In this document: piece by piece, positions 20,067 to 30,513 of the stretch
Numbering within the stretch: the stretch's first letter is position 1
Layout of the letters: each line of letters opens with the position of its first letter
Origin: Pelagibius sp. CAU 1746
Lineage (GTDB): Bacteria; Pseudomonadota; Alphaproteobacteria; Kiloniellales; Kiloniellaceae
Reading direction: 5' to 3'
Length of the DNA: 64,000 nucleotides
Assembly: GCF_039839785.1 (NCBI RefSeq)
Contig: NZ_JBDOQT010000001.1
Span: 1,240,001 to 1,304,000 of the forward strand
Program-made: the position numbers and the translations under genes
The notes under the pieces: model-generated
What the model was told of the DNA's origin: nothing
What the model saw: the letters and a program-made list of their open reading frames with translations, nothing else
Databases searched by the model: none

Positions 20067-20606
20067 ATGATTGCCTTTTCTTCCCGGTTTAACGTTCTCC
20101 GCCCCTCGCGTCTGTTCCTCGGCCTCGCCGCCGGCCTGGTGCTGGCCGGCTGCGCCAGCGAGCCGGAAACCCGGCCCTGCCCCCAGGCGGTGGTGCTCAG
20201 CGACGCCTCGCGACAGGTGAAATTCAGCGGTCAGGGCCGCGATCTGACCGACGTGCTCTTCGAGGCCTCGATCGAGACCGGGCGGCTGATCTGCGAATAC
20301 GACGAGAACGTGCTGGACGTCGACCTGCAGGTCCAGGTGATCGCCGCGCGCGGCCCGGCCAACAGCGACCGCCTGGCCAACGTCAGCTATTTCGTGGCCG
20401 TCGCCCGCAGCGACCAGTCCGTTCTGGCGCGCCAGAGCTTCGATATCGCCATTCCCTTCCCCGGCAACCGCACGCGGGTCTCGGGCCTGGAGGAAATCGG
20501 CCAGGTCATCACGCTGCAGGGCGACGAGGACGGCGGCGACTACCGCATCTACGTCGGCCTGGATCTGACCCGCGAGGAACTGGAGTACAACCGCGCCAAC
20601 TACTGA
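20067..20606 (+). CDS. Putative lipoprotein of unknown function
   Basis: A 179-residue protein with a lipoprotein signal: a basic N-terminus, a hydrophobic core (LFLGLAAGLVLAGC) and a canonical LAGC lipobox with Cys29 as the lipidated residue. The rest (30-179) is predicted to be mostly beta-strand (VDLQVQVIAARG, VSYFVAVARS, IYVGLDLTREELEYNR). Similar small lipoproteins occur in Rhodospirillales, but I cannot name a family or function. It probably sits at the outer membrane or on the periplasmic face of the inner membrane. Confidence 0.85.
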   Translation: MIAFSSRFNVLRPSRLFLGLAAGLVLAGCASEPETRPCPQAVVLSDASRQVKFSGQGRDLTDVLFEASIETGRLICEYDENVLDVDLQVQVIAARGPANSDRLANVSYFVAVARSDQSVLARQSFDIAIPFPGNRTRVSGLEEIGQVITLQGDEDGGDYRIYVGLDLTREELEYNRANY

Positions 20607-20615
20607 GGTTCCGGC

Positions 20616-21143
20616 ATGGCGGACAGTTCTGAGCAGAAGGCCTGGCGCGAAGGCGGCTGCGCCTGCGGCGCCGTCCGCTACAGGGCCAGGCCGGCGGCGG
20701 CGCTGGCGCTCTACCGCTGCCACTGCCGCGACTGCCAGAAGCAAACCTCCAGCGCCTTCGGTCTTTCGATGTTCATGCCGGCGGAGGCCTTCGAGCTGAC
20801 GCAAGGCACCCCGAGGAAGTTCGCGCGGCAGGCCGACAGCGGCCGCATCATCGACAGCTTCTTCTGCGCCGATTGCGGCAGCCGCATCTACAACACCTCT
20901 GCCGCCCGCCCGGGCCTGGTCAACCTGCGCCCCGGCACCCTGGACGATCCTTCCGGCCTGACGCCCGTGGGCGACGTCTGGGCGGCGCGGCGCCAGGACT
21001 GGGTGGACCTGCTGCCCGGCGGCGTCGCCTATGAAACCCAGCCCGACGACCTGACGGCCCTGATCGAGCGCTACGCGGCCCGCAAGGCCGCGCGCGGGGG
21101 TGCGCCGGACGCTTCGCCGGAGGCCGGCGATGCAGGGAGTTGA
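20616..21143 (+). CDS. GFA/Mss4-fold zinc protein
   Basis: A 175-residue protein of the GFA (glutathione-dependent formaldehyde-activating enzyme-like) family. Its zinc-binding cysteines are Cys15 and Cys17 (GGCACGAVRY), Cys35, Cys37 and Cys40 (YRCHCRDCQKQTSSAF), and Cys84 and Cys87 (FFCADCGSRIYN), the full family pattern. The tail after about 155 is Ala/Gly-rich. Most family members have no proven activity, and no formaldehyde-detoxification genes are adjacent, so the enzymatic role is open. ATG 20616 is 9 bases after the lipoprotein stop. Confidence 0.9.
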   Translation: MADSSEQKAWREGGCACGAVRYRARPAAALALYRCHCRDCQKQTSSAFGLSMFMPAEAFELTQGTPRKFARQADSGRIIDSFFCADCGSRIYNTSAARPGLVNLRPGTLDDPSGLTPVGDVWAARRQDWVDLLPGGVAYETQPDDLTALIERYAARKAARGGAPDASPEAGDAGS

Positions 21144-21198
21144 AATTCCCCCGGGGTCGGGCTAGCTTCTTGACGACAGCGAGACGGCCGGCCGCGAG

Positions 21199-21455
21199 CC
21201 GACCGTCTTCTGCCTTTGATCCCCTGCGGGAGAGACCGGTTTGCGCGAGCGAATCGGCGCCGAAGGAGCAACCGCCCCGGAAACTCTCAGGCAAAAGGAC
21301 CGCAAGGGTGAGGCTCTTCTGGAAAGCGGTCGCGTCCGGCCCCCTGTTTCATGCGGGGGTTTTGGCCGGGCGAGTCTCACCGAAGGAGTAAGTCGGCAGC
21401 CGTTGCCAACGGCAATCCGATGAATCTCTCAGGTATCCACGACAGAAGGGGCCGG
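21199..21455 (+). ncRNA. Tandem glycine riboswitch (gcvT type)
   Basis: Two glycine aptamers precede gcvT. Aptamer 1 (about 21199-21332) has a P1 formed by CGACCG (21200-21205) and CGGTCG (21326-21331), and contains the signatures GCGGGAGAGAC, GCCGAAGGAGCAA, AACTCTCAGGCAAAAGGACCG and TCTGGAAAG. Aptamer 2 (about 21336-21455) has a P1 formed by CCGGCCCC (21336-21343) and GGGGCCGG (21448-21455), with ACCGAAGGAGTAA and ATCTCTCAGGTATCCACGACAG. This is the classical cooperative glycine sensor. Here it should switch on the glycine cleavage operon when glycine is high. Confidence 0.95.
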
Positions 21456-21511
21456 TCTACCCTCGACGAGGGTGGCGCTGGCGGAATGACTTTTGTCGAA
21501 GGAGGCGCGCC
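21456..21511 (+). promoter_or_regulatory. Expression platform and ribosome-binding site of gcvT
   Basis: Downstream of the riboswitch a local hairpin ACCCTC-GAC-GAGGGT (21459-21473) can form. Its 5' part, CCCTCGAC (21460-21467), can alternatively pair with GTCGAAGG (21495-21502, one mismatch), which covers the Shine-Dalgarno AAGGAGG at 21499-21505. The two pairings exclude each other and suggest translational on/off control. No intrinsic terminator with a U-tract is seen here. Confidence 0.5.
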
Positions 21512-22627
21512 TTGGGTGAGCCAGGCACAGCGGGGCAGAAAGAAACAGCCCTCTTCACTTTGCATCAGGAACTGGGCGGCAAGATCGTGCCCTTTGCGGG
21601 CTATGCCCTTCCGGTGCAGTACCCGGCCGGCATCATGGCCGAACACAAGCAGACCCGCGACTCGGCCGGGCTGTTCGACGTTTCCCACATGGGACAGTTG
21701 AAGCTGGCGGGCGCCGACCGCGTCGCCGCGCTGGAGGCCCTGGTGCCGGCGGATCTGGCGGGCCTCGCCGTGGGGCGCCAGCGTTACAGCTTCTTCACCA
21801 ACGACGACGGCGGCATTCTCGACGACCTGATGATCTCCAACCAGGGCGACTGGCTGTTCCTGGTGGTCAACGCCGCCTGCAAGGAAGCGGACATCGCCCA
21901 TCTGAAGGCGAACCTGAAGGGCGATGTAACCCTTACCGAGCTTACCGACCGCGCGCTCATGGCGCTGCAGGGGCCCAAGGCGGCCGCGGTGCTGGCGCGT
22001 CTGGCGCCGGGCGTCGAGGCCATGAAGTTCATGGACTGCAAGCCGGTGGAGATCGACGGGACGGCCTGCATCGTCAGCCGCTCCGGCTACACCGGCGAGG
22101 ACGGCTACGAGATTTCCGTGCCCGCCGAGGCCGCCGACGCCCTGGCGCGTCATCTGCTGGCCGCCGAGGAAGTCATGCCGATCGGCCTGGGCGCGCGCGA
22201 TTCGCTGCGCCTGGAGGCCGGACTTTGCCTCTACGGCCATGACATCGATACCGCCACCACACCGGTCGAGGCCGACCTGACCTGGGCGATCCAGAAGCGC
22301 CGCCGCGAGGGCGGCGGCTTCCCGGGTGCCGCCGTGGTGCAGAAACAACTGGCCGAGGGCGCGCCGCGCCGCCGTGTCGGCCTGCTGCCGGAAGGACGCG
22401 CGCCGATTCGCGAGGGCGCGGTTCTGCAGGACGGCGAGGGCCGGGATGTCGGCAAGGTCACCTCCGGCGGCTTCGGGCCGACGGTCGGCGGACCGGTGGC
22501 CATGGGTTACGTGACGGCAGATCTGGCGGCGGAAGGAACTGCGCTGCAGGCCGTGGTCCGGGGCAAGGCGCTGCCCTGCAAGGTGGCGGCGCTGCCCTTC
22601 GCGAAACACAACTACTTCCGAGGTTGA
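21512..22627 (+). CDS. gcvT: Glycine cleavage system T protein (aminomethyltransferase)
   Basis: Transfers the methylene group of glycine from the lipoylated H protein to tetrahydrofolate. The protein has 371 residues. Family features are [45 protein letters not shown] near residues 51-62, and [13 protein letters not shown] and [19 protein letters not shown] in the folate domain. The C-terminal GcvT_C barrel ends in [12 protein letters not shown]. The start is TTG 21512, chosen because AAGGAGG (21499-21505) is 6 bases upstream and the first in-frame ATG is far inside the conserved domain. It lies directly behind the glycine riboswitch and leads the gcvT-H-P operon. Confidence 0.95.
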   Translation: MGEPGTAGQKETALFTLHQELGGKIVPFAGYALPVQYPAGIMAEHKQTRDSAGLFDVSHMGQLKLAGADRVAALEALVPADLAGLAVGRQRYSFFTNDDGGILDDLMISNQGDWLFLVVNAACKEADIAHLKANLKGDVTLTELTDRALMALQGPKAAAVLARLAPGVEAMKFMDCKPVEIDGTACIVSRSGYTGEDGYEISVPAEAADALARHLLAAEEVMPIGLGARDSLRLEAGLCLYGHDIDTATTPVEADLTWAIQKRRREGGGFPGAAVVQKQLAEGAPRRRVGLLPEGRAPIREGAVLQDGEGRDVGKVTSGGFGPTVGGPVAMGYVTADLAAEGTALQAVVRGKALPCKVAALPFAKHNYFRG

Positions 22628-22661
22628 ACTCCTTTACAGGCTACAGGGGGATTTAAGAGAC

Positions 22662-23033
22662 ATGAGCGAGAAACGTTACACCGAAGACCACGAATGGATG
22701 CAGATCGACGGCGACACCGCGACCGTCGGCATCAGCGACCACGCCCAGCAGCAGCTTGGTGACATCGTCTTCGTCGAGCTGCCGGAAATCGGCAAGGCCC
22801 TGGAGAAGGGCAAGGATGCCGCGGTGGTCGAATCGGTGAAGGCCGCCAGCGAGATCTATGCGCCGGCCGACGGCGAGGTGCTGGAGGTCAACGAGGCGCT
22901 GAACGACGAGCCGGCCAAGGTGAACAGCGATGCCGAGGGCGAGGGCTGGTTCTTCAAGATGAAGCTCAGCGATCCGTCGCAGGTCGCCGCGCTGATGGAC
23001 GAGGCCGCCTACAAGGCTTTCGTCGGGGATTAA
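22662..23033 (+). CDS. gcvH: Glycine cleavage system H protein (lipoyl carrier)
   Basis: Shuttles the aminomethyl intermediate between the P, T and L proteins on a lipoyl arm. It has 123 residues, the standard size. The lipoylated lysine is Lys60 in [19 protein letters not shown]. Other conserved parts are YTEDHEWM at the N-terminus, [21 protein letters not shown], and [11 protein letters not shown]. It follows gcvT by 34 bases. The L protein (lipoamide dehydrogenase) is not in this window. Confidence 0.98.
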   Translation: MSEKRYTEDHEWMQIDGDTATVGISDHAQQQLGDIVFVELPEIGKALEKGKDAAVVESVKAASEIYAPADGEVLEVNEALNDEPAKVNSDAEGEGWFFKMKLSDPSQVAALMDEAAYKAFVGD

Positions 23034-23097
23034 GGGTTTCCTCGGCGCCTGAGTGCCGCTGGAAGTGTTCCGTGCAGGGTGTAACCGGAGAAGATCC

Positions 23098-26016
<2,919 letters not shown>

Positions 26017-26054
26017 GGGCGGAAGCTTAGTCGGATCATTCCCGGCGTTTGCGG

Positions 26055-26160
26055 CCCCACCCCCCTCCTAACCTCCCCCCATCAAGGGGGGAGGGACGTT
26101 GAATCGAGCCCTTCCTAATATCTCCCTCCCCCTTGATGGGGGAGGGTTGGGGTGGGGGTG
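26055..26160. repeat. Double-hairpin dispersed repeat, copy A
   Basis: About 106 bases consisting of two GC-rich hairpin arms in inverted orientation. The left arm (26055-26097) is built on CTCCCCCCATCAAGGGGGG and the right arm (26122-26160) on CCCTCCCCCTTGATGGGGG; a unique spacer of about 25 bases separates them. Each arm is self-complementary, and the two arms can also pair with each other. Bases 26057-26097 are identical over 41 positions to the reverse complement of part of copy B (47505-47545). It sits between gcvP and the next gene on the same strand and resembles REP/BIME-type elements. It could protect or end the gcv transcript. Confidence 0.9.
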
Positions 26161-26233
26161 ACCGTCGCCGCATTTCCCCTTTGCTGCCTCGGCCGAACGA
26201 TGCTCTCCTTGCACCCAAAGCAGGGAGTATCTC

Positions 26234-27559
26234 ATGACCAATCTGGCCTACCGGCCCTGGGTGCCGGAAGCTTGCGAGAGCTACATCCAGAGCCTCGCCG
26301 GACGGACCGCGCAGTCCGCCTCCGGCGACGTCGCCCGGCGTCTCGACGGCCTGGTGGAGCGCAACCGCGCGATCCATGAGCGCGAGTGCTTCAACCTCAA
26401 CCCGGCGACCAACGTGATGAACCCGCGCGCCGAGGCGGTGCTGGCGGCGGGGCTCGGCGCGCGGCCTTCGCTCGGCTATCCCGGCGACAAGTACGAGATG
26501 GGCCTGGAGGCCATCGAGGAGATCGAGGTAATCGCCGCCGAGCTGGCCGCCGAGGTCTTCCGCGCGAAGTATGCGGAGATCCGTGTCGCCTCGGGCGCGC
26601 TGGCGAACCTCTACGCCTTCATGGCCACCTGCCGGCCCGGCGACGCCATCATCGCGCCGCCGCCGGCCATCGGCGGCCACGTCACCCACCACGCCGCCGG
26701 CTGCGCCGGGCTCTACGGCCTGACCATCCACCCGGCGCCGGTCGATGCCGACGGTTACACCGTCGACCTGGCGGGCCTGAAGAAGCTGGCGCAGGAGGTG
26801 CGCCCCAAGCTCCTCACCCTGGGCGGCAGCCTCAACCTCTTTCCCCATCCGGTGGCCCGGGTGCGCGAGATCGCCGATTCGGTGGGCGCCAAGCTGCTGT
26901 TCGACGCCGCCCACCAGTGCGGCATCATCGCCGGCGGCGCCTGGGACGACCCGCTGGCCGAGGGCGCCCACCTCATGACCATGAGCACCTACAAGAGCCT
27001 GGGCGGGCCCGCCGGGGGCCTCATCGTCACCAACGAGGCCGAGCTGGCGGAGAAGCTCGACGCCATCGCCTTTCCGGGGCTTACCGCCAACTTCGACGCC
27101 GCCAAGTCGGCGGCCCTGGCCTACACGCTGATCGACTGGCGCGAGCAGGGCGCGGCCTATGCGGCGAAGATGATCTCCGTGGCCCGGGCCTTCGCCGCGG
27201 CCCTGGACGCCGAGGGCCTGCCGGTCTTCGCCAAGGACAAGGGCTTCACGCAGTCGCACCAGTTCGCGCTGGCGGCGGCGTCCTGGGGCGGCGGCCAGGC
27301 GACCGCCAAGAAGCTGCGCAAGGCGGGCTTCCTCGCCTGCGGCATCGGTCTGCCCCTCGACCCGGTTGAGGGCGATATGAACGGTCTCAGGATCGGCACG
27401 CCGGAGCTGGTGCGCTGGGGCGTCACCGAGGACGACGTGGCGGCGCTGGCGGGCCTGCTGAAGCGCGCGCTCAACACCGACGCACCGGAATCCCTCGCGC
27501 CCGAGGTGGCGGCCCTACGCGCCCGCTTCGACAAGCTGCACTACGTTCGGGACGCCTGA
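26234..27559 (+). CDS. Divergent serine hydroxymethyltransferase-like PLP enzyme
   Basis: A 441-residue fold-type I PLP enzyme of the SHMT family. Recognisable parts are LNPATNVMNPRAEAVLAAGLGARPSLGYPGDKYEMG near the N-terminus (an SHMT-like substrate region, altered), a central LLFDAAHQCGIIAGGAW with the PLP-binding Asp-x-x-His, and the PLP lysine Lys254 in MTMSTYKSLGGPAGGLIV. Canonical SHMT has T-T-T-H-K-T-L-R-G-P-R-G-G at this point; here Tyr replaces the His before the lysine and Ala replaces the Arg. Its place directly after the glycine cleavage operon suggests a one-carbon or serine/glycine role. Alternatives are a 2-methylserine hydroxymethyltransferase or another aldolase-type reaction. 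Confidence 0.85.
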   Translation: MTNLAYRPWVPEACESYIQSLAGRTAQSASGDVARRLDGLVERNRAIHERECFNLNPATNVMNPRAEAVLAAGLGARPSLGYPGDKYEMGLEAIEEIEVIAAELAAEVFRAKYAEIRVASGALANLYAFMATCRPGDAIIAPPPAIGGHVTHHAAGCAGLYGLTIHPAPVDADGYTVDLAGLKKLAQEVRPKLLTLGGSLNLFPHPVARVREIADSVGAKLLFDAAHQCGIIAGGAWDDPLAEGAHLMTMSTYKSLGGPAGGLIVTNEAELAEKLDAIAFPGLTANFDAAKSAALAYTLIDWREQGAAYAAKMISVARAFAAALDAEGLPVFAKDKGFTQSHQFALAAASWGGGQATAKKLRKAGFLACGIGLPLDPVEGDMNGLRIGTPELVRWGVTEDDVAALAGLLKRALNTDAPESLAPEVAALRARFDKLHYVRDA

Positions 27560-27564
27560 GTTTT

Positions 27565-27598
27565 CTCGTCATGCTCGGGCTTGTCCCGGGCATCCAGG
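27565..27598. repeat. Short REP-like palindrome after the SHMT-like gene
   Basis: ATGCTCGGG (27571-27579) pairs with CCCGGGCAT (27585-27593), with one T-G wobble, around a CTTGT loop. The surrounding text, TCGTCATGCTCGGGCTTGTC onward, is of a type I recall as a common intergenic repeat in alphaproteobacterial genomes. Only this copy occurs in the window. It lies 6 bases after the stop codon and may double as a transcription terminator. Confidence 0.55.
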
Positions 27599-27676
27599 GC
27601 GGGGGCCGATGTGGCGGCCCGCAGCTGCACTGTAGGAACCCTCGGGAAGAGCCCAAGGGTGGCAGGTTGAGAAATG

Positions 27677-27714
27677 AAAAACGCCCGGCTCTCGAGAGAG
27701 AACCGGGCGTTTGT
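27677..27714 (-). terminator. Rho-independent terminator of the atp Fo operon
   Basis: Read on the minus strand, the sequence after atpF has AAACGCCCGG at its 5' side pairing with CCGGGCGTTT at its 3' side. The inner TCTC/GAGA extends the stem, and a T-run (GGGCGTTTTTC) follows. This is a near-ideal intrinsic terminator about 24 bases after the atpF stop. The extended symmetry means it could also stop plus-strand transcription from the SHMT-like gene. Confidence 0.88.
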
Positions 27715-27737
27715 CGTTTCAGGGACTGTCGCGCCGC

Positions 27738-28229
27738 TTAGTGCAGCTTCTGCCCCAGATCCTTGATGGCCTGGTCGACCATGGCCTGGTCGCGCTGCGG
27801 GTCGACGTTCTCGCTCAGCAGCTTGGCCGTCGCCGCGATGGCGATGTCGACGGCCTGGGCGCGCACGTCCTGCACCGCCTGGGCCTCGGCCTGGGCGATT
27901 TTCTCCAGAGCCGTCTTCTCGCGGCGGGCCAGAGTGGCCTTCAGGTCCTCGGCGGCCTGCCTGCTCAGCAGTTCGGCCTCGTGCCTGGCGCTGGCCAGCA
28001 GATCCTCGGCCTCCTTGGCCGCGTCGCGCTGTTTGCGCTTGTACTCGGCCAGGGCCTTCTGCGCTTCCTCGCGCAGGCGCTGGGCCTCGTCGAGTTCCGC
28101 CTTGATGCGCTCGGCGCGGGCGTCGATGCCGTCCAGGATGGCGCCGCGCGCCTTCCAGACGATCAGGCCGACGAAGACGAAGAAGGCAATGGCGACCCAG
28201 AAAGTGGGATCGTTCAGGAGAGCGGACAT
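27738..28229 (-). CDS. atpF: ATP synthase Fo subunit b
   Basis: Peripheral stalk subunit that links the membrane a subunit to F1. It has 163 residues: a single N-terminal membrane helix (WVAIAFFVFVGLIVW, about 11-25) followed by a long charged coiled coil (about 35-150) with RAERIKAELDEAQRLREEA and EAEDLLASARHEAELLSRQA. The ATG shares one base with the stop of the upstream b' gene (TGATG). Two b-type genes in series are the norm for alphaproteobacteria, which assemble a b/b' heterodimer. It is the last gene of the operon, before a strong terminator. Confidence 0.95.
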   Translation of the reverse strand: MSALLNDPTFWVAIAFFVFVGLIVWKARGAILDGIDARAERIKAELDEAQRLREEAQKALAEYKRKQRDAAKEAEDLLASARHEAELLSRQAAEDLKATLARREKTALEKIAQAEAQAVQDVRAQAVDIAIAATAKLLSENVDPQRDQAMVDQAIKDLGQKLH

Positions 28230-28720
28230 CAGCGCTTGCCTCCCATCACTTCGCCGACGGCGCGGGCGATCTCCTGATCGCCGGCTTTGACGCCGATCAG
28301 CTTTTCCGTGGCTGCGGCCACGACCTCGGTGACCGTGCCCTCCAGGCTGGAAAGCGCCGCCGTCTTGGCCTCGGCGATACGCGCCTCTGCTTCCTCGGTC
28401 TGCTTGCTCAGCTTGGCCGCCACTTCGCCGTTCTGGCGTTCCGCCTCGGCCTTCATCTCATTCTGGGCCTTCTGCAGCACGCTGTGCGCCGAGGCCTGGG
28501 CGTCGGCGCGCATTTTCTCGTACTCGGCGAGGATGGTCTCGGCCTCTTCCTTAAGGGCCGTGGCCTTCTTCAGGTCGTCGTCCAGCTTGCGCTGTCTTGC
28601 TTCCAGGACATCGGCGATGCGCGGCAGGGCGATGCGCCAGACGACCAGGTAGAGGGCGATGAAGGTGATCGCCAGCCAGATCAGTTGTGTCGGCCAGACG
28701 GCAGGATCGAGTTGGGGCAT
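28229..28720 (-). CDS. atpG: ATP synthase Fo subunit b'
   Basis: Second peripheral-stalk subunit, 163 residues, with the N-terminal MPQLDPAVWPTQLIWLAITFIALYLVVWRIALPRIADVLEAR pattern that marks b' proteins. One membrane helix (about 12-32) precedes a Glu/Lys/Ala-rich coiled coil to about residue 145. It pairs with atpF to form the stator. It lies 99 bases downstream of atpE; that gap holds a small GC hairpin. The symbol follows the alphaproteobacterial b' usage and should not be confused with the gamma subunit gene. Confidence 0.92.
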   Translation of the reverse strand: MPQLDPAVWPTQLIWLAITFIALYLVVWRIALPRIADVLEARQRKLDDDLKKATALKEEAETILAEYEKMRADAQASAHSVLQKAQNEMKAEAERQNGEVAAKLSKQTEEAEARIAEAKTAALSSLEGTVTEVVAAATEKLIGVKAGDQEIARAVGEVMGGKR

Positions 28721-28819
28721 GGCCCGCGTCCTCTCACTCTGTCAGGGATAATGCCGGCGGGAAAAGCGGGTGCCGGCGGCTTTGCCGCCGCCGGCCGAGA
28801 GCTTCTCCGCGGACGGCGC

Positions 28820-29044
28820 TTAACGGAACAGAATGAGCAGCGCGATGACCAGCGCGAACAGCGCGATGGCTTCCACCAGCGCGAAGCCCAGCATGGTCAT
28901 GGTGAAGACCTCGCCCCGCGCCGCCGGGTTGCGGCCGACCGCGACGATGAAGGACGAGAAGATGCTGCCGATGCCGATACCCGAGCCGATGACGCCGATA
29001 ACGGCCAGGCCCGCGCCGATCACTTTCGCGGCTTCAATTTCCAT
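28820..29044 (-). CDS. atpE: ATP synthase Fo subunit c
   Basis: Proteolipid that forms the rotating c-ring. It has 74 residues and two membrane helices joined by the conserved polar loop RNP (residues 38-40). The proton-carrying carboxylate is Glu58 (MLGFALVEAIALFALV). The glycine-rich first helix (GAGLAVIGVIGSGIGIGSIF) fits tight ring packing, and there is nothing in the sequence that suggests sodium specificity. It is flanked by longer intergenic gaps (69 bases upstream, 99 downstream) than the rest of the operon, which fits its need for higher expression. Confidence 0.98.
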   Translation of the reverse strand: MEIEAAKVIGAGLAVIGVIGSGIGIGSIFSSFIVAVGRNPAARGEVFTMTMLGFALVEAIALFALVIALLILFR

Positions 29045-29113
29045 TGTTAAAGCTCCCTTTGACGTAAAAAGCTGAATGAGGGTTGTCGATGACGCTCCGG
29101 CCCGTCCTGAAGA

Positions 29114-29863
29114 TCAGTGCAGGTGCAGCGCGTCGTTGATGTAGAGGCAGGTCAGGATGGCGAAGACGTAGGCCTGGAGGAAGGCGATGAGGATCTCCAG
29201 GCCGGTCAGGGCCACGATCACCGCGAAGGGCAGAACGCCGAACACGCCGAGCACGCCGACGAAACCGGCGATGACCTTGAGCAGCGTGTGCCCGGCCAGC
29301 ATGTTGGCGAAAAGACGGACGGAAAGGCTGATCGGACGCGAGAGGTAGGAGATCACCTCGATCGGGATCAGCAGCGGCCACATGGCGATCGGCGCGCCCG
29401 GCGGCACGAAGAAGCTGAAGAAGTGCATGCCGTGCTTGGCGATGGCCAGGACGGTCACGCCGATGAAGACCAGCGCCGCCAGGGCGAAGGTCACGATGAT
29501 GTGGCTGGTGAAGGTGAAGCTGTAGGGCAGCATGCCGAGCAGGTTGCCGAACAGGATGAACATGAAGAGCGTGAAGATGATCGGGAAGTAGCGGCGGCCC
29601 TCGGCGCCGACGGTATCCGATATCAATCCCGCGATGAACTCGTAGGACATCTCGGCCAGGCTCTGCATACGCCCGGGAACCAGGGCGCCGCGGCGCATGC
29701 CGAGGATCAGGAAAGCGGAGATCAGCACCAGCGCCGCGACCATCATCAGCGACGAGTTGGTGAAGGCGAAGACCCCGATCTCATCGCCATGGCCCCCGGC
29801 CGGAAAGATGCTTTTGATCTCGAACTGTTCGAGGGGGCTGTGCCCGCCGCCGCCTTCAGCCAT
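29114..29863 (-). CDS. atpB: ATP synthase Fo subunit a
   Basis: Stator membrane subunit that provides the proton half-channels against the c-ring. It has 249 residues and five to six helices. The essential arginine lies in ISLSVRLFANMLAGHTLL near residues 172-189, and the family pattern LGMLPYSFTFTSHIIVTFALA is present around 110-130. The C-terminus LEILIAFLQAYVFAILTCLYINDALHLH is typical of alphaproteobacterial AtpB. It follows atpI by 24 bases. Confidence 0.97.
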   Translation of the reverse strand: MAEGGGGHSPLEQFEIKSIFPAGGHGDEIGVFAFTNSSLMMVAALVLISAFLILGMRRGALVPGRMQSLAEMSYEFIAGLISDTVGAEGRRYFPIIFTLFMFILFGNLLGMLPYSFTFTSHIIVTFALAALVFIGVTVLAIAKHGMHFFSFFVPPGAPIAMWPLLIPIEVISYLSRPISLSVRLFANMLAGHTLLKVIAGFVGVLGVFGVLPFAVIVALTGLEILIAFLQAYVFAILTCLYINDALHLH

Positions 29864-29887
29864 TCTGTTAAACCCTATCCGTCCCGA

Positions 29888-30274
29888 CTAGTCGTCTATG
29901 TCCCGCCCCTGAGGCGCATTCTTGGCATCGGCCCGCCTGGAGGTTTCCTCCTCCGGCTTTTCAACCTGGCGGTAACCGACCTGGCCGCCCAGTCCCCCGA
30001 CAACCCGGAAAACGTTCATAAATCCCGCGGCCGCGCCGAGCACGAAAAACAGCAGCAGGAACCAGGGTTTGGTTCCCAGCCACTGATCGAGGAAGTAACC
30101 GATCGCAACGCCGACTATCAGCGCCGCGACAATCTCAACCCCGATCCGCATGGCGAAGGCCAGTCCTTGGCCCTGGTCCTCAGAGCCCGCCTTCGTCTTG
30201 CGCCGCTTGGCTTCCGCCGCACGGAGTTCTTCGTCCAGCTTTTCGAGGGATGGCAGGGGGCGGTCGTCTTTCAT
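29888..30274 (-). CDS. atpI: AtpI-type ATP synthase accessory protein
   Basis: A 128-residue protein encoded ahead of the Fo subunits. The charged N-terminal half (about 1-38) is followed by two hydrophobic helices (VEIVAALIVGVAIGYFLDQWLG and PWFLLLFFVLGAAAGFMNVFRVV), then a charged tail. It matches the AtpI family of alphaproteobacteria, thought to help c-ring assembly or magnesium supply. Its start probably follows the operon promoter, which should lie in the 239-base gap to smc. The F1 genes are absent here, as is normal for this class. Confidence 0.9.
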   Translation of the reverse strand: MKDDRPLPSLEKLDEELRAAEAKRRKTKAGSEDQGQGLAFAMRIGVEIVAALIVGVAIGYFLDQWLGTKPWFLLLFFVLGAAAGFMNVFRVVGGLGGQVGYRQVEKPEEETSRRADAKNAPQGRDIDD

Positions 30275-30513
30275 GAAGCGCCTCTTCCCCCTGGCCCGAT
30301 GACCGTTCTCCCCAAGGATTACCTGTGGTCTGAGCTGAATTCGCGCGCACAGTATGAAGACTCCCCCCCTCTGTCAAGGCGAAGAAACCCCAGTCAAACG
30401 CGGCGGAAACGCGCGGATTCGGGCGCTTTTGGCAAGCCCCGCGGGGACGCCCGCCGGCCCTGGTGGCGGCCCCGTCGCTGCACTGCGGAAAAGTCCCGGA
30501 AAAATAGACGCCC

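Noticed and set aside
27711-28290. Plus-strand frames opposite atpF
   Set aside because: They are antisense to the b subunit coiled coil and have no independent signals.
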